Shown piece by piece: positions 51,871 to 60,185 of a stretch of DNA of 64,000 nucleotides. The stretch comes from Nocardia grenadensis NBRC 108939 (lineage in GTDB: Bacteria > Actinomycetota > Actinomycetes > Mycobacteriales > Mycobacteriaceae). The stretch's first letter is position 1, and each line of letters starts with the position of its first letter. The stretch is taken from assembly GCF_001613445.1 (NCBI RefSeq), contig NZ_BDCJ01000003.1, positions 310,001-374,000 on the forward strand, written 5' to 3'. The translations under genes were made by a program, and so were the position numbers. The notes under the pieces were generated by a model, which saw nothing but the letters and a program-made list of their open reading frames with translations, searched no databases and was not told where the DNA came from.

Positions 51871-52230
51871 ACTGTCGCCACCGGCCGGCCCCGACCCGGC
51901 TACGACCCGCAGGGCCCGATCCCCGATATCGACCCCGATCCCGACGCGCCGCCGTTCGGCCAGGGGCGCGCGCTCCTCCATCAGGATCGCTTCGCGACCG
52001 CGCGGCGAATGCGCGAGGTGGCCGAGGCGAAGAAACCGACCCTGCGCGAAGTGGTGATCGACCGGTTCGAACGCGGCCCGCTGGTCGGTACACCCGCCGG
52101 GCCGATACCCGACACCGCGGGAGCGGGCGGAGCGCGGTCAGGCCGTGGACTCCGCAGAGTCGGCCTGAGCCATTGTCAGGAGGGCCCGGTGCAGCGCCTT
52201 GGCCGGCTCACCCGCCCGCTTCCCGTGTAG
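51844..52230 (+). CDS. Possible small hypothetical protein or gene remnant
   Basis: A plus-strand frame from GTG 51844 has strong third-position GC to about 52138. It reads GYDPQGPIPDIDPDPDAPPF, HQDRFATARRMREVAEAKKP and TLREVVIDRFERGPLVGTPA, then loses character where it overlaps the end of the minus-strand 719-aa gene. Its start overlaps the M28 start by 27 bp. It may be a leftover C-terminus rather than a functional gene. No family recognised. Confidence 0.35.
   Translation: MTVCRHSGHTVATGRPRPGYDPQGPIPDIDPDPDAPPFGQGRALLHQDRFATARRMREVAEAKKPTLREVVIDRFERGPLVGTPAGPIPDTAGAGGARSGRGLRRVGLSHCQEGPVQRLGRLTRPLPV
51846..51876. promoter_or_regulatory. 9-bp inverted repeat over the M28 start codon
   Basis: GACAGTATG (51846-51854) and CATACTGTC (51868-51876), perfect, 13-nt spacer. 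The right arm contains the M28 ATG. It could be an operator or an mRNA hairpin that hides the start. Confidence 0.45.
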
Positions 52231-54297
52231 CTCGACCTCCACGAAACCCTCGACCAGCGCCCGCCCGGGATCCAGCAGACCCGCCCCGATATCCGGCCCG
52301 CCGCTCAGGGAACCTGCCATCAGGATCCGCCAGGCTTCCTGACGCGCCCGGTAATCCCCCGCCTCGTCGAGCGCGGCCGCGAAGGCGCGGACCACCGCGG
52401 TGTACGCCGGCCGGCCGGTGGTGCCGCCTCGGCGGAAACGCCTTCTGGTCGATCCCGGCCCGGCGGCACCCGAGCTCGTCAACTCCGCACGTTCCAGAGT
52501 GATCCATACCGGAGGCGGCTCGGCCGAACCCGACTCCGCCGCTTTTTTGCGCTCCCGGCGGATCGTATCGTCGCGTTGTTCGGTGACCTCGATGCCGTAC
52601 AGGGCGACGGTGTACTTCGCGAGCAGATCGTTCAGCGCCGCGGCGATCTGGTGCACCACCTCGGTTTCCATCCCGGCGGTCCCGAAGCCGCGAATCCTCA
52701 GGCCGTGTCGGCAGGCCATCTCCTCGGCGAGCCGGATCGCGTCGGCGGGGTCGCCCCCTGTTCCCGGCACCACGGTCAGCGCCTCGGGCGGCGAGAACGC
52801 CGGCTCCGCCTCGGGCGGCGACAGCGTCTCCGGCGTGGACGGGTTCCCCACCAGATGCAACGCAGGCGCCGCATCCGGCTCGGCCGGCAGGTCCGTGTGT
52901 ACCGGCTCGACCGGCGACTCCCCGCGTGCCGCCTCGGCCGAGGACTCCGAGCGAACCGGCCCCCCGGCCGGCTCCGCGGGTTCCGGCCCGCCCAACGACG
53001 CCGAAGGCACCGGTCCCACCGGCGACTCCGCAGGCGCAGGCTCGACCGATGACTCCTCGCACCTCGGTTCCTCCGCACACGCCGATTCGGCCGGTGGTAA
53101 TCCCGTTCGTGGCGGCTCCGTGCCCACCGCCTCCGCCGATATTTCCCTGCGTACCGGTTCGTCCGGTCTGCCCGGGCACGCCGGCTCGACCGGTGGCTCC
53201 GCGCGCACCGGCCGGGCCGGTACTTCTCCGCGCACCGGTTCGTCCGGTCGCCGTGCCGTCCGGGCCCCGGCCGAACCGGTGATCCGGGCCAGTTGCAGCG
53301 ATAACTCAGGGGGCAGCTCGACCGTGCGCGGCACGGGACGGGGTTCCGGGGCCGGGGGCCGCGATGTGTCGCTCGGCACGGCCATCCGCGGCTGTTCGGC
53401 GCGCCCGCCCGCGAGCTGAGTTCGTTCCGGGGGCGCCGACACCTCGGCCCGGCCGGTGGACAGGACCGGCTGGGCGTGCGGAGCCGCCGGTTCCCGCGCC
53501 GAGATCGGCAGGGCGGGGGCCGCGGGCTCGGGCGACTCCGAGCGCTCGCGGAGCACTCGCGCACCGGCGCTCGCCGCGGCCGCGCTACTGTCCACGGCGG
53601 CGGCACGGGTGTCGAGCGGCGCATCGTCCCGGCCCGGCGGCGCCGGGACACCGGATACGGCCGGCGGTGTGCCTCCGGTTCCGGAGAGTGATGGGGGGCG
53701 CCGGGTTTCGCGCGACGGCCCCACGATGTCGACGGCCTGCACCGGACCGGGCGAGGAATCGACCGCGCGCGGCACGTGCCGTGGTGCCGGTTCGGCGACC
53801 GGGGACAACGGCGAGGCGAGTGGCGCTACCTCTGCCGCGGCCGGCACGGGGACGACCGTGGCGGGTACGGCCGTCGAAGGTACGCCCGGCGACGGCCCGG
53901 GGACCGGTACCGGCCGGTCGACCGCCGGCATTCCGGGGCGGGTCGTGGTTTCCCCGGGTGCTGCCGGGCGGGCCGTGGCGGCAGCAGTAGCGGCAGGCTC
54001 GGGCCGAACCACAGCGGAGGTGGCGGCCCGTTTACGCGCCCATGGGGTCGAAGCCGGCGCGCGGACGGCTGCGGACGTCCCCGTGCCGAACCGATTCGCG
54101 ACCGGTACCACGGGTTCACGAGATACCGTTACCGCCGGGGACGCAACGACCGCCGGGCCCGGCGCCGCATTCGCCTCGGCGGAGGTTATCGCGGCCCTCA
54201 GTTCCCCGGTGACGCGGGACGCCTCGGTGATCAGCTTCTCCAGCGTCGTCACCAAGGCCCGTAGTTCGTCCGTGTCCACTTTCGGAGTCTCGTTCAA
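52138..54297 (-). CDS. Large disordered protein with degenerate zincin-like C-terminal domain
   Basis: A 719-aa protein. Residues 1-42 form a helix (TDELRALVTTLEKLITEASRVTGELRAAI). Residues 45-510 are Pro/Ala/Glu/Arg-rich, low complexity and surely disordered. Residues 531-719 form a folded domain: HGLRIRGFGTAGMETEVVHQ, TGRPAYTAVVRAFAAALDEA, DPGRALVEGFVEVELHGKRA, EPAKALHRALL. From memory it resembles C-terminal zincin domains of actinobacterial polymorphic-toxin-like proteins, where an HExxH-type motif stands at the place of RAFAA (637-641). If so it is catalytically dead. It has no signal peptide. Function unknown. Confidence 0.7.
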   Translation of the reverse strand: MNETPKVDTDELRALVTTLEKLITEASRVTGELRAAITSAEANAAPGPAVVASPAVTVSREPVVPVANRFGTGTSAAVRAPASTPWARKRAATSAVVRPEPAATAAATARPAAPGETTTRPGMPAVDRPVPVPGPSPGVPSTAVPATVVPVPAAAEVAPLASPLSPVAEPAPRHVPRAVDSSPGPVQAVDIVGPSRETRRPPSLSGTGGTPPAVSGVPAPPGRDDAPLDTRAAAVDSSAAAASAGARVLRERSESPEPAAPALPISAREPAAPHAQPVLSTGRAEVSAPPERTQLAGGRAEQPRMAVPSDTSRPPAPEPRPVPRTVELPPELSLQLARITGSAGARTARRPDEPVRGEVPARPVRAEPPVEPACPGRPDEPVRREISAEAVGTEPPRTGLPPAESACAEEPRCEESSVEPAPAESPVGPVPSASLGGPEPAEPAGGPVRSESSAEAARGESPVEPVHTDLPAEPDAAPALHLVGNPSTPETLSPPEAEPAFSPPEALTVVPGTGGDPADAIRLAEEMACRHGLRIRGFGTAGMETEVVHQIAAALNDLLAKYTVALYGIEVTEQRDDTIRRERKKAAESGSAEPPPVWITLERAELTSSGAAGPGSTRRRFRRGGTTGRPAYTAVVRAFAAALDEAGDYRARQEAWRILMAGSLSGGPDIGAGLLDPGRALVEGFVEVELHGKRAGEPAKALHRALLTMAQADSAESTA

Positions 54298-54629
54298 CGA
54301 TGTCCCCGCTTGTCGTCACCGCAGCCGGGCCGGACCGTCGGTCGGTTCGGCCGGCATCCACGATATGACGCACACAGACATGGAAACAGTGTGAAACGTC
54401 GTGGTCCGCCACGCGATGGCGACGACCCTCCCGGAATGGGAAGAGTTCGTAGTCCGGACCCGGACCCGAAGTCGGTGGCGCGGCGGGAGCGGCCTCCGGT
54501 GGCGGGTTCACCGGAACGGCGGACCGCACGGACGGTCGCCGGCGCGCGCTCGGCGGTACGCACAGCGAAGTGCGCCACGGCGACCGTCTGGACACGGACG
54601 GATAGGGGTACTTCTGCGAGGATGAGGTT
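54298..54629. other. Divergent intergenic region
   Basis: This 332-bp region separates the 719-aa gene and rsbQ. Apart from a possible rsbQ promoter near its right end, I see no gene; the frames on both strands are Arg-rich shadows. Confidence 0.4.
54585..54611 (+). promoter_or_regulatory. Weak SigF/SigB-like promoter before rsbQ
   Basis: CGTCT (54585-54589), 16 bp, GGGTAC (54606-54611). The -35 matches poorly, but the -10 is good and lies 18 bp before the GTG. Autoregulation by the controlled sigma factor would make sense. Confidence 0.35.
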
Positions 54630-55442
54630 GTGGTCGATGTGCTGAGCAGAAATCGTGTGGTCGTGACAGGTCGCACCGGAGCACCGGTGGTGGTCCTCGC
54701 GCACGGATTCGGCTGCGATCAGGGCCTGTGGCGGCTGGTGACGCCCCTGTTGGCGCGGGAGTTCCGTGTCGTCCTGTTCGACCACGTGGGCTCGGGCCGG
54801 TCGGATCTGTCGGCCTGGGACCCACAGCGGTACTCGACCATGGCCGGGTACGCCGAGGACATCCGGCAGGTGTGCCGGGCGATCGATCTGGGACCGGTGG
54901 TGCTGGTCGGCCATTCGGTGGCGGCCATGATGGGCGTCCTGGCCGCCGCGGCGGAACCGGAGTTGTTCCGGGGCCTGGTACTGCTGGCGCCGAGTCCCCG
55001 CTTCATCGACGATGCAGCGAGCGGTTACCGGGGCGGCTTCAGCGCCGACGATATCGACGAGCTGCTCGAATCCCTGGATGCCAATTATCTGGGCTGGTCG
55101 GGGGCCATGGCGCCGGTGATCATGGGCAATCCGGAGCGTCCGGAACTCGCGCAGGAGCTGGAGACGACGTTCTGCCGCACCGATCCGGAGATCGCCCGGA
55201 CCTTCGCGCGGGTGACCTTCCTGTCCGACAACCGCGACGATCTCGCGGCCGTGCGGGTACCGACCCTGGTGGCGCAGTGCTCGAACGACGCGATCGCCCC
55301 ACCGGGGGTCGGCGAGTTCGTGCATTCCCGTATCCCCGGCAGCCGGTTGGTGACCCTCACCGCCACCGGGCACTGTCCGCAACTGGCGGCTCCCGAGGAG
55401 ACCGCCGCCGCGATCACCGGCTTCGTGCGCGACCTATCATGA
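54630..55442 (+). CDS. rsbQ: RsbQ-like alpha/beta hydrolase
   Basis: A 270-aa alpha/beta hydrolase. The triad positions coincide with Bacillus RsbQ within one residue: Ser96 in VGHSVAAM, Asp220 in QCSNDAIAP, His248 in ATGHCPQLAAPEET. Other RsbQ marks are LAHGFGCDQGLWR, FDHVGSGRSDLSAWDPQRYSTMAGYAEDI and RGLVLLAPSPRFIDD. RsbQ is needed for energy-stress activation of the SigB pathway through the RsbP phosphatase, whose gene follows with an ATGA overlap. Start GTG 54630. D14/KAI2-like enzymes are the wider family. Confidence 0.9.
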   Translation: MVDVLSRNRVVVTGRTGAPVVVLAHGFGCDQGLWRLVTPLLAREFRVVLFDHVGSGRSDLSAWDPQRYSTMAGYAEDIRQVCRAIDLGPVVLVGHSVAAMMGVLAAAAEPELFRGLVLLAPSPRFIDDAASGYRGGFSADDIDELLESLDANYLGWSGAMAPVIMGNPERPELAQELETTFCRTDPEIARTFARVTFLSDNRDDLAAVRVPTLVAQCSNDAIAPPGVGEFVHSRIPGSRLVTLTATGHCPQLAAPEETAAAITGFVRDLS

Positions 55443-56713
55443 TGATGTGCCGCGCGGGCGGCTCGGGACCGGAACGCGCCGGATTCGAACCCGACGATCC
55501 GGACCAACGCGCGGAGTTCAGCGCCCTGCTGGAGGACGACGTCGAAGACCTGTACGAGAACGCCCCCTGCGGCTATCTGTCCACTTTGCTCGACGGGCGG
55601 ATCGCCAAGATCAACACGACGCTGCTGGACTGGCTCGGTTACCGACGCGAAGACCTGGTGGGGCGACATCATTTCAGCGATCTGCTCACCGTCGGGGGCC
55701 GCCTTTACCACGAAACCCATTTCGCGCCGCTGCTGCGGATGCAGGGCCATCTCAGCGGTATCGCGCTCGAACTCCGGGCGGCCGACGGCTCGCGATTGCC
55801 CGTCCTGGTGACCTCCACGGTGAAGACCGGAGCGGACGGGGAACCGCTGCTGATCCGGACCACCGTGTTCGACGCCCGCGAGCGCCGCGCCTACGAAGCC
55901 GAGCTGCTGCGCGCACGCCGCGAGGCCGAACGCGACCGCGAACGCCTGCAACGGTTGAACGCCACCCTGCAGCGCACGCTGCTGCCCGCGGTGCTCGAGC
56001 CGGTTCCGGGGGCCGATATCGCCGCGCACTACCACGCCGCCTCCCCCGATGAGGTCGGCGGCGACTTCTACGACCTGTTCCCCATCTCCCCGGGGATATG
56101 GGGTTTCTTTCTCGGTGACGTCTGCGGCAAAGGCGCCGTCGCCGCCACCATCACCTCGCTGGCCCGGTACACGCTGCGCGCCGCCGCGGTCTACGACTCG
56201 GATCCGACCGCGGTCCTGCGGCATCTGAACACCACCATGGTGCGTGACCATCGCCGCGGCCACCCCCGTTTCTGTACCGTCATCTACGGTCGGCTCACCC
56301 TGACCGACGACGCCGAGAGGCCCCGCGCCACCGTCACCCTCGCCTCCGGCGGGCACCCCCCGGCCCTGTTGCTGGGTGCCGACGGCACGGCCGACTACCT
56401 GCCCACTCCCGGCGGGCAACTGGTCGGGGTATTCCCGGACGCGGCGGTCTCGGCCGTGACCTTCACGCTGGAGGCCGGCGCAACACTCTTGCTCTACACC
56501 GACGGACTCACCGAGGCGCGGACCGCCGAGGGCTTCTACGGGGAGTCGGCGCTGCTCGACTTCGCCCGCCATCTCGCTCCCGCGTCCGCCACCGGAACCG
56601 TCTCCGCGGTCACCGCACTGCTCGATTCGCTCGGCACCGGTGTCACCGACGACACCGCGCTGCTGGCCTTGCATCTGCCGGGGCCGGAGCCTCTCCGCGA
56701 CCGGCTCGGGTGA
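55439..56713 (+). CDS. rsbP: RsbP-like PP2C phosphatase with PAS domain
   Basis: A 424-aa cytoplasmic sensor phosphatase. PAS domain (about 35-150): YENAPCGYLSTLLDGRIAKINTTLLDWLGYRREDLVGRHHFSDLLT. A coiled coil (150-185) leads to the SpoIIE/PP2C domain with metal-binding aspartates in DEVGGDFYDLF, GDVCGKGAVAAT, LYTDGLTEAR and the final TDDTALLALHLP. It should dephosphorylate an anti-anti-sigma factor (RsbV-type) and release a stress sigma factor. Overlap with rsbQ means the pair is co-made. No rsbV, rsbW or sigma gene is in the window. Confidence 0.92.
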   Translation: MMMCRAGGSGPERAGFEPDDPDQRAEFSALLEDDVEDLYENAPCGYLSTLLDGRIAKINTTLLDWLGYRREDLVGRHHFSDLLTVGGRLYHETHFAPLLRMQGHLSGIALELRAADGSRLPVLVTSTVKTGADGEPLLIRTTVFDARERRAYEAELLRARREAERDRERLQRLNATLQRTLLPAVLEPVPGADIAAHYHAASPDEVGGDFYDLFPISPGIWGFFLGDVCGKGAVAATITSLARYTLRAAAVYDSDPTAVLRHLNTTMVRDHRRGHPRFCTVIYGRLTLTDDAERPRATVTLASGGHPPALLLGADGTADYLPTPGGQLVGVFPDAAVSAVTFTLEAGATLLLYTDGLTEARTAEGFYGESALLDFARHLAPASATGTVSAVTALLDSLGTGVTDDTALLALHLPGPEPLRDRLG

Positions 56714-56773
56714 ACGTGCGGACGCACCGCGACATCATGTCCCGCTCCACCGAGCACAGAGAGGGAAGTACCA

Positions 56774-57856
56774 GTGATGCCGAAGATCGTTCTGTTCGGA
56801 GCCACCGGTTACACCGGTCGGCTGATCGCCGAGATCCTGGTCGGCCGGGGCGCCGCACCCGTGCTGGCCGCACGCAATGCGACCGCCCTGCAGAAATTGG
56901 CCGCGGATGTCGGCGGCGCCGACATCGCGGTGGCCGATGTGACCGACCCGGATTCGGTCCGGGCCCTGCTGGGGCCCGGTGATGTGCTGATCAGCACGGT
57001 GGGGCCGTTCCTGCGCCACGGCAGCCCTGCGCTGGCCGCGGCTGTCGAGGCCGGGGCGCATTATTTCGACTCCACCGGTGAGGGCCCGTTCATTCGGACG
57101 GTCTTCGAGCACGACGACGCGGCCCGCGGAGCGGGCGTCGGGCTGCTCACCGCGTTCGGCTACGACTATGTGCCCGGAAATCTGGCCGCCGGTCTCGCAT
57201 TGGCCGAAGCGCCGACGGCGGTCCGCGCGGATATCGGCTACTTCATCACCGACCCCGGCACCAGCGGCGGTACGCGGGCATCGATGGCGGGCATGCTCTT
57301 CGAAGAGGGTTTCGCCCTGCGCGGCGGCCGGGTCGTGCCCGAGCGTACAGCCGCGCGGGTCCGCAGTTTCGGCGTCGCGGGCCGAGAGCTCACGGGCGCG
57401 TCGGTACCCGGTTCCGAACATTTCGCGCTCACCCGTTCCTACCCGCGGCTGCGTGACGCCGATGTCTACCTCGGTATGCCCGGCGGGGCGGCGCAGGGTC
57501 TGCGGGTCGCCTCGCTGCTCACCGGCGCCCTCGGCCGGATCGACCCGGTGAAACGGCTGGCCGAGAGCGCACTGACCCGGATCGTCAAGGGCTCGACCGG
57601 GGGCCCGGCGGCCAACGCGCGGGCCCGGACCCGAACGTGGGCGGTGGCCGAGGTGGCCGACGAGTCGGGCACGGTCCTCGCCTCGGTGACCCTGGCCGGC
57701 GGTGACCCCTACGACTTCACCGCGGCGATCCTCGCCTGGGGTGCGCAGACCGCGCTCGACGGCGGTCTGCGCGGCGCCGGTGCGCTGGGCCCGGTCGAAG
57801 CGTTCGGCCTCGAGGCGCTCACCGCCGGTGCGGCCGGCGCCGGGCTGACCCGGTAA
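56774..57856 (+). CDS. Saccharopine-dehydrogenase-like NAD(P)-binding enoyl reductase
   Basis: A 360-aa protein. The Rossmann motif is VLFGATGYTGRLIAEILVGRG; GPGDVLISTVGPFLRHGSPALAAAVEAGAHYFDSTGEGPFIRTVF and FGYDYVPGNLAAGLAL follow. This is the trans-acting enoyl reductase/saccharopine-dehydrogenase-like group common in Mycobacteriales, some members of which reduce lipid intermediates. Start GTG 56774 or ATG 56777 with AGGGA upstream. The 60-bp distance from rsbP suggests a shared transcript, but the link is not functional in any known way. Confidence 0.87.
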   Translation: MMPKIVLFGATGYTGRLIAEILVGRGAAPVLAARNATALQKLAADVGGADIAVADVTDPDSVRALLGPGDVLISTVGPFLRHGSPALAAAVEAGAHYFDSTGEGPFIRTVFEHDDAARGAGVGLLTAFGYDYVPGNLAAGLALAEAPTAVRADIGYFITDPGTSGGTRASMAGMLFEEGFALRGGRVVPERTAARVRSFGVAGRELTGASVPGSEHFALTRSYPRLRDADVYLGMPGGAAQGLRVASLLTGALGRIDPVKRLAESALTRIVKGSTGGPAANARARTRTWAVAEVADESGTVLASVTLAGGDPYDFTAAILAWGAQTALDGGLRGAGALGPVEAFGLEALTAGAAGAGLTR

Positions 57857-57898
57857 CCCGGACCGCGATGCTCCCGCCCTCCACGCGGGCTCGTGCCC

Positions 57899-58085
57899 TT
57901 ATCGCCGGATCCACCGCACCTTCGCCGACGGCCGGGCATACGCCCGGCTTCTACGAATCAACCGAGCAACGCGACACAGCCCTACCCGGCCGTCGCCACT
58001 TCTACAATCACCACCGAGCCCACTCCGCCATCGGTGGTCGGCCACCGGTCCCCCGACTGACCAACCTCCCTGGGCATCACACCTG
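57899..58085 (+). mobile_element. IS481-like transposase remnant
   Basis: The end of an integrase-type transposase is readable: RRIHRTFADGRAYARL in one frame, then YESTEQRDTALP, HFYNHHRAHSAIGGRPPVPR and LTNLPGHH in the next. This is the C-terminal part with the FYNxHRxHSAxGGRPP signature of the IS481 group. The rest of the element and any terminal repeats are gone, and a one-base frameshift splits the fragment. Confidence 0.8.
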
Positions 58086-58093
58086 GACGGTGG

Positions 58094-58120
58094 CGTTTGC
58101 GCAGCGCACAGCGCGGGTAG
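58094..58120 (+). promoter_or_regulatory. SigF/SigB-like promoter of the YihY gene
   Basis: CGTTT (58094-58098), 16 bp, GGGTAG (58115-58120), 27 bp before the ATG and starting 9 bp after the transposase fragment. Confidence 0.6.
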
Positions 58121-58147
58121 CCGAGGGAACCGGAGGTGTTGCCGGGG

Positions 58148-59101
58148 ATGGATCGGCGTTATCGCGGATTGAGCGTTCGAGTGCTGCGGCGCGGCGAGGT
58201 CCGCGTTCTGGTGCGCACACTGCGGGCGGCATGGTCGGACGAACTGTCCGACTGGGCGGCGGCACTCACGTACTACAGCATGCTGTCGCTGTTTCCGGCA
58301 CTGTTGCTCACCGTCGCCGCGCTCGGTCTGGCCGGACCCGAGCCGACCGGCGCACTCGCCGGAGCGGCGAGCCACGTCGGCCCGCAGGGCAGCCGGACCC
58401 TGCTCGCCGATTCGGTGCGCCACCTCGAACAGGTCCGGGCCTGGTCGGCGCCGATCGCGATCGCGGGACTGGTGTCGGGGCTGTGGACGGCGTCGAGCTA
58501 TGTCGGCGCGTTCATTCGGGCCGCCAACGCCCTGTACTCCGTGGCGGAGAGCCGGTCCCGGCCCCGGACGGTACTCCTGCAACTGTCGCTCAGCGTGGTC
58601 CTGATCGCCATGATGGTGTTCACCGGCCTGGGATTCGTAATCACCAACGGTATGGCCGGACGATACGGCGGCGCCCTCGCCGACCTGCCTTTCGTGCACG
58701 GGGTCTGGGCGGTCCTCAGGTGGATCGTCCTCGCGCTGGTGGCGAGTTTCGCACTGTCACTACTGTATTGGGTAGCGCCCAATGTGACCGGGCAACCGTT
58801 CCGCTGGTTCACCGCGGGGAGCGCGCTGGCGGTCGCGGTATGGCTGGCCGGTTCGGCCGGACTGTCGTTCTATGCCGCCCATTTCGACTCGTTCGACAAG
58901 GTCTACGGTTCGCTGGCGGCGGCGGTCGTCTTCCTCGTCTGGCTGTGGGTCGCCAATTTCGCGGTGTTGCTGGGAGCGGTGGTCGACGCCCAACGGGCCC
59001 GCCGTTCCACGCCGACCGAAGCGGAGCGCATCGACGACGACCGGGGGCACCGGTCGATCCCGGCCGGCACCGAACCGGATCACGGCGTGGTCGCCCGGTG
59101 A
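58148..59101 (+). CDS. YihY/BrkB-family membrane protein
   Basis: A 317-aa protein with about six hydrophobic helices. The family opening is DELSDWAAALTYYSMLSLFPALLLTVAALGL, then WTASSYVGAFIRAANALYSV, LLYWVAPNVTGQPFRWFTAGSALAVAVW and FDKVYGSLAAAVVFLVWLWVANFAVLLGAVVDAQ. The family is misnamed ribonuclease BN in older annotations; the transport role is unknown. ATG 58148 lies 12 nt after GGAGG; TTG 58139 and GTG 58136 are alternatives that stand too near it. Confidence 0.9.
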   Translation: MDRRYRGLSVRVLRRGEVRVLVRTLRAAWSDELSDWAAALTYYSMLSLFPALLLTVAALGLAGPEPTGALAGAASHVGPQGSRTLLADSVRHLEQVRAWSAPIAIAGLVSGLWTASSYVGAFIRAANALYSVAESRSRPRTVLLQLSLSVVLIAMMVFTGLGFVITNGMAGRYGGALADLPFVHGVWAVLRWIVLALVASFALSLLYWVAPNVTGQPFRWFTAGSALAVAVWLAGSAGLSFYAAHFDSFDKVYGSLAAAVVFLVWLWVANFAVLLGAVVDAQRARRSTPTEAERIDDDRGHRSIPAGTEPDHGVVAR

Positions 59102-59112
59102 AGACGCGCATC

Positions 59113-59154
59113 GTGGGCGGTCTCGGTCCCGATGCCGGCACCGGGACCGCCCAC
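59113..59154. terminator. Bidirectional terminator between YihY and the methyltransferase
   Basis: GTGGGCGGTC (59113-59122) and GACCGCCCAC (59145-59154) form a perfect 10-bp stem between convergent genes; an alternative inner stem CGGTCCCG/CGGGACCG competes. Confidence 0.65.
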
Positions 59155-59176
59155 ACCGCCGGGCGACGGTAGGTTC

Positions 59177-59989
59177 TCAGGCCTTCCGGCCCACGGCACC
59201 GTAGAGCGACACCTTCTTGTCATGGCTCTGCGGATGTTCGATACCCGAATTACGCCAGCGATGGATCACCTCGACACCCGGATCCACCAGTTCCAGCCGG
59301 TCGAAGAATCGGGCCACCTCCGCGCGGGTGCGCGGCCGCACCGGAATCCCGCGATCCACATAGACCTGCAACAGCCGGGCCATTCCGTCGGGATCGTCGG
59401 GACCGTCGTCGAACTCCGTCGTGACATGTGACATCGCCAGATACGAGCCCGGCGCCAGCGGCTCCATAAGGGTGTTCACGATCTCGTAGACATCACCGGG
59501 CACGAAATGCAGCAGGGCCATGAGCGAAACCGCCACCGGCTGCGACAGATCCAGCGTCGCGCGTAGTTCCGGCGCGGCGAGAATGGCCTCCGGGTCTCCC
59601 GCATCGGCCTGGATGTAGGCGGTGCGGCCCTTTTCGGCGCTCACCAGCAGCGCCCGCGCGTGCGCGAGAACGATCGGGTCGTTGTCGACATAGACCACAC
59701 GCGATTCCGGCGCCAGGCTCTGGGCGACCTGGTGCAAATTGGGTTCGGTCGGGATACCCGTACCGATATCGAGGAACTGGCGGATCCCCTGCTCGGTGAG
59801 ATAGCGGGTGGCGTGGCGCATGAACTCGCGGTTGGTGCGCGCGGTCAGCCGGACCGCCGGAAAATCGCGCAGTGCCTGTTCGGCCGCGGCCCGGTCGGCA
59901 TCGTAGGAATCCTTGCCGCCCAGAAAGTAGTCGTACATGCGCGCGGGATGCGCGACATCGGTACGCAGGTCGATAGAGCCGTCGGACAC
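59177..59989 (-). CDS. SAM-dependent methyltransferase, DUF574 type
   Basis: A 270-aa protein of the PF04672-like family: DVAHPARMYDYFLGGKDSYDADRAAAEQAL, RTNREFMRHATRYL, FLDIGTGIPTEPNLHQVAQ (SAM site), VVYVDNDPIVLAHARALL and SRPVAV-type LMALLHFVPGDVYEIVNTLMEPLAPGSYLAMSH. These are greatly expanded in actinobacteria, with unknown substrates. GTG 59989 has AAGGAG 8 nt upstream, preferred over the longer frame. Confidence 0.9.
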   Translation of the reverse strand: MSDGSIDLRTDVAHPARMYDYFLGGKDSYDADRAAAEQALRDFPAVRLTARTNREFMRHATRYLTEQGIRQFLDIGTGIPTEPNLHQVAQSLAPESRVVYVDNDPIVLAHARALLVSAEKGRTAYIQADAGDPEAILAAPELRATLDLSQPVAVSLMALLHFVPGDVYEIVNTLMEPLAPGSYLAMSHVTTEFDDGPDDPDGMARLLQVYVDRGIPVRPRTRAEVARFFDRLELVDPGVEVIHRWRNSGIEHPQSHDKKVSLYGAVGRKA

Positions 59990-60143
59990 GGCGGATGCTC
60001 CTTGTGGCGTCGTGAGATCGGTACCCCGCAGGTATACCCCATCCGGACAAGTCGCCCAACGCATTCCGGCAAACCGATTCGGTGCCCCGCGGAGGTGGGA
60101 CGGTGCCACCGACGACCCCGCGATGCGACCGGACCTGACGTAT

Positions 60144-60174
60144 TTGACCCTGACACTGTGACAAGGTCTTGACT
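60144..60174 (+). promoter_or_regulatory. MerR-type promoter and operator of the HEAT/MerR operon
   Basis: TTGACC (60144-60149) and a poor -10 (60169-60174) are separated by 19 bp, the elongated spacer that MerR activators correct. The spacer region carries a 21-bp dyad (60147-60167) of the form ACC-N-TG-N-CAC-N-GTG-N-CA-N-GGT, matching at 8 of 10 paired positions. The MerR protein is encoded downstream. Confidence 0.65.
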
Positions 60175-60185
60175 GAGCGCAGGAG

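Noticed and set aside
52860..53300. Repetitive pattern suggesting a tandem repeat array
   Set aside because: It reflects the low-complexity Pro/Glu/Arg coding of the 719-aa protein; no fixed unit length.
55085..56674. 529-codon minus-strand frame across rsbP
   Set aside because: Antisense shadow of an unmistakable PAS-PP2C gene; no motif of its own.
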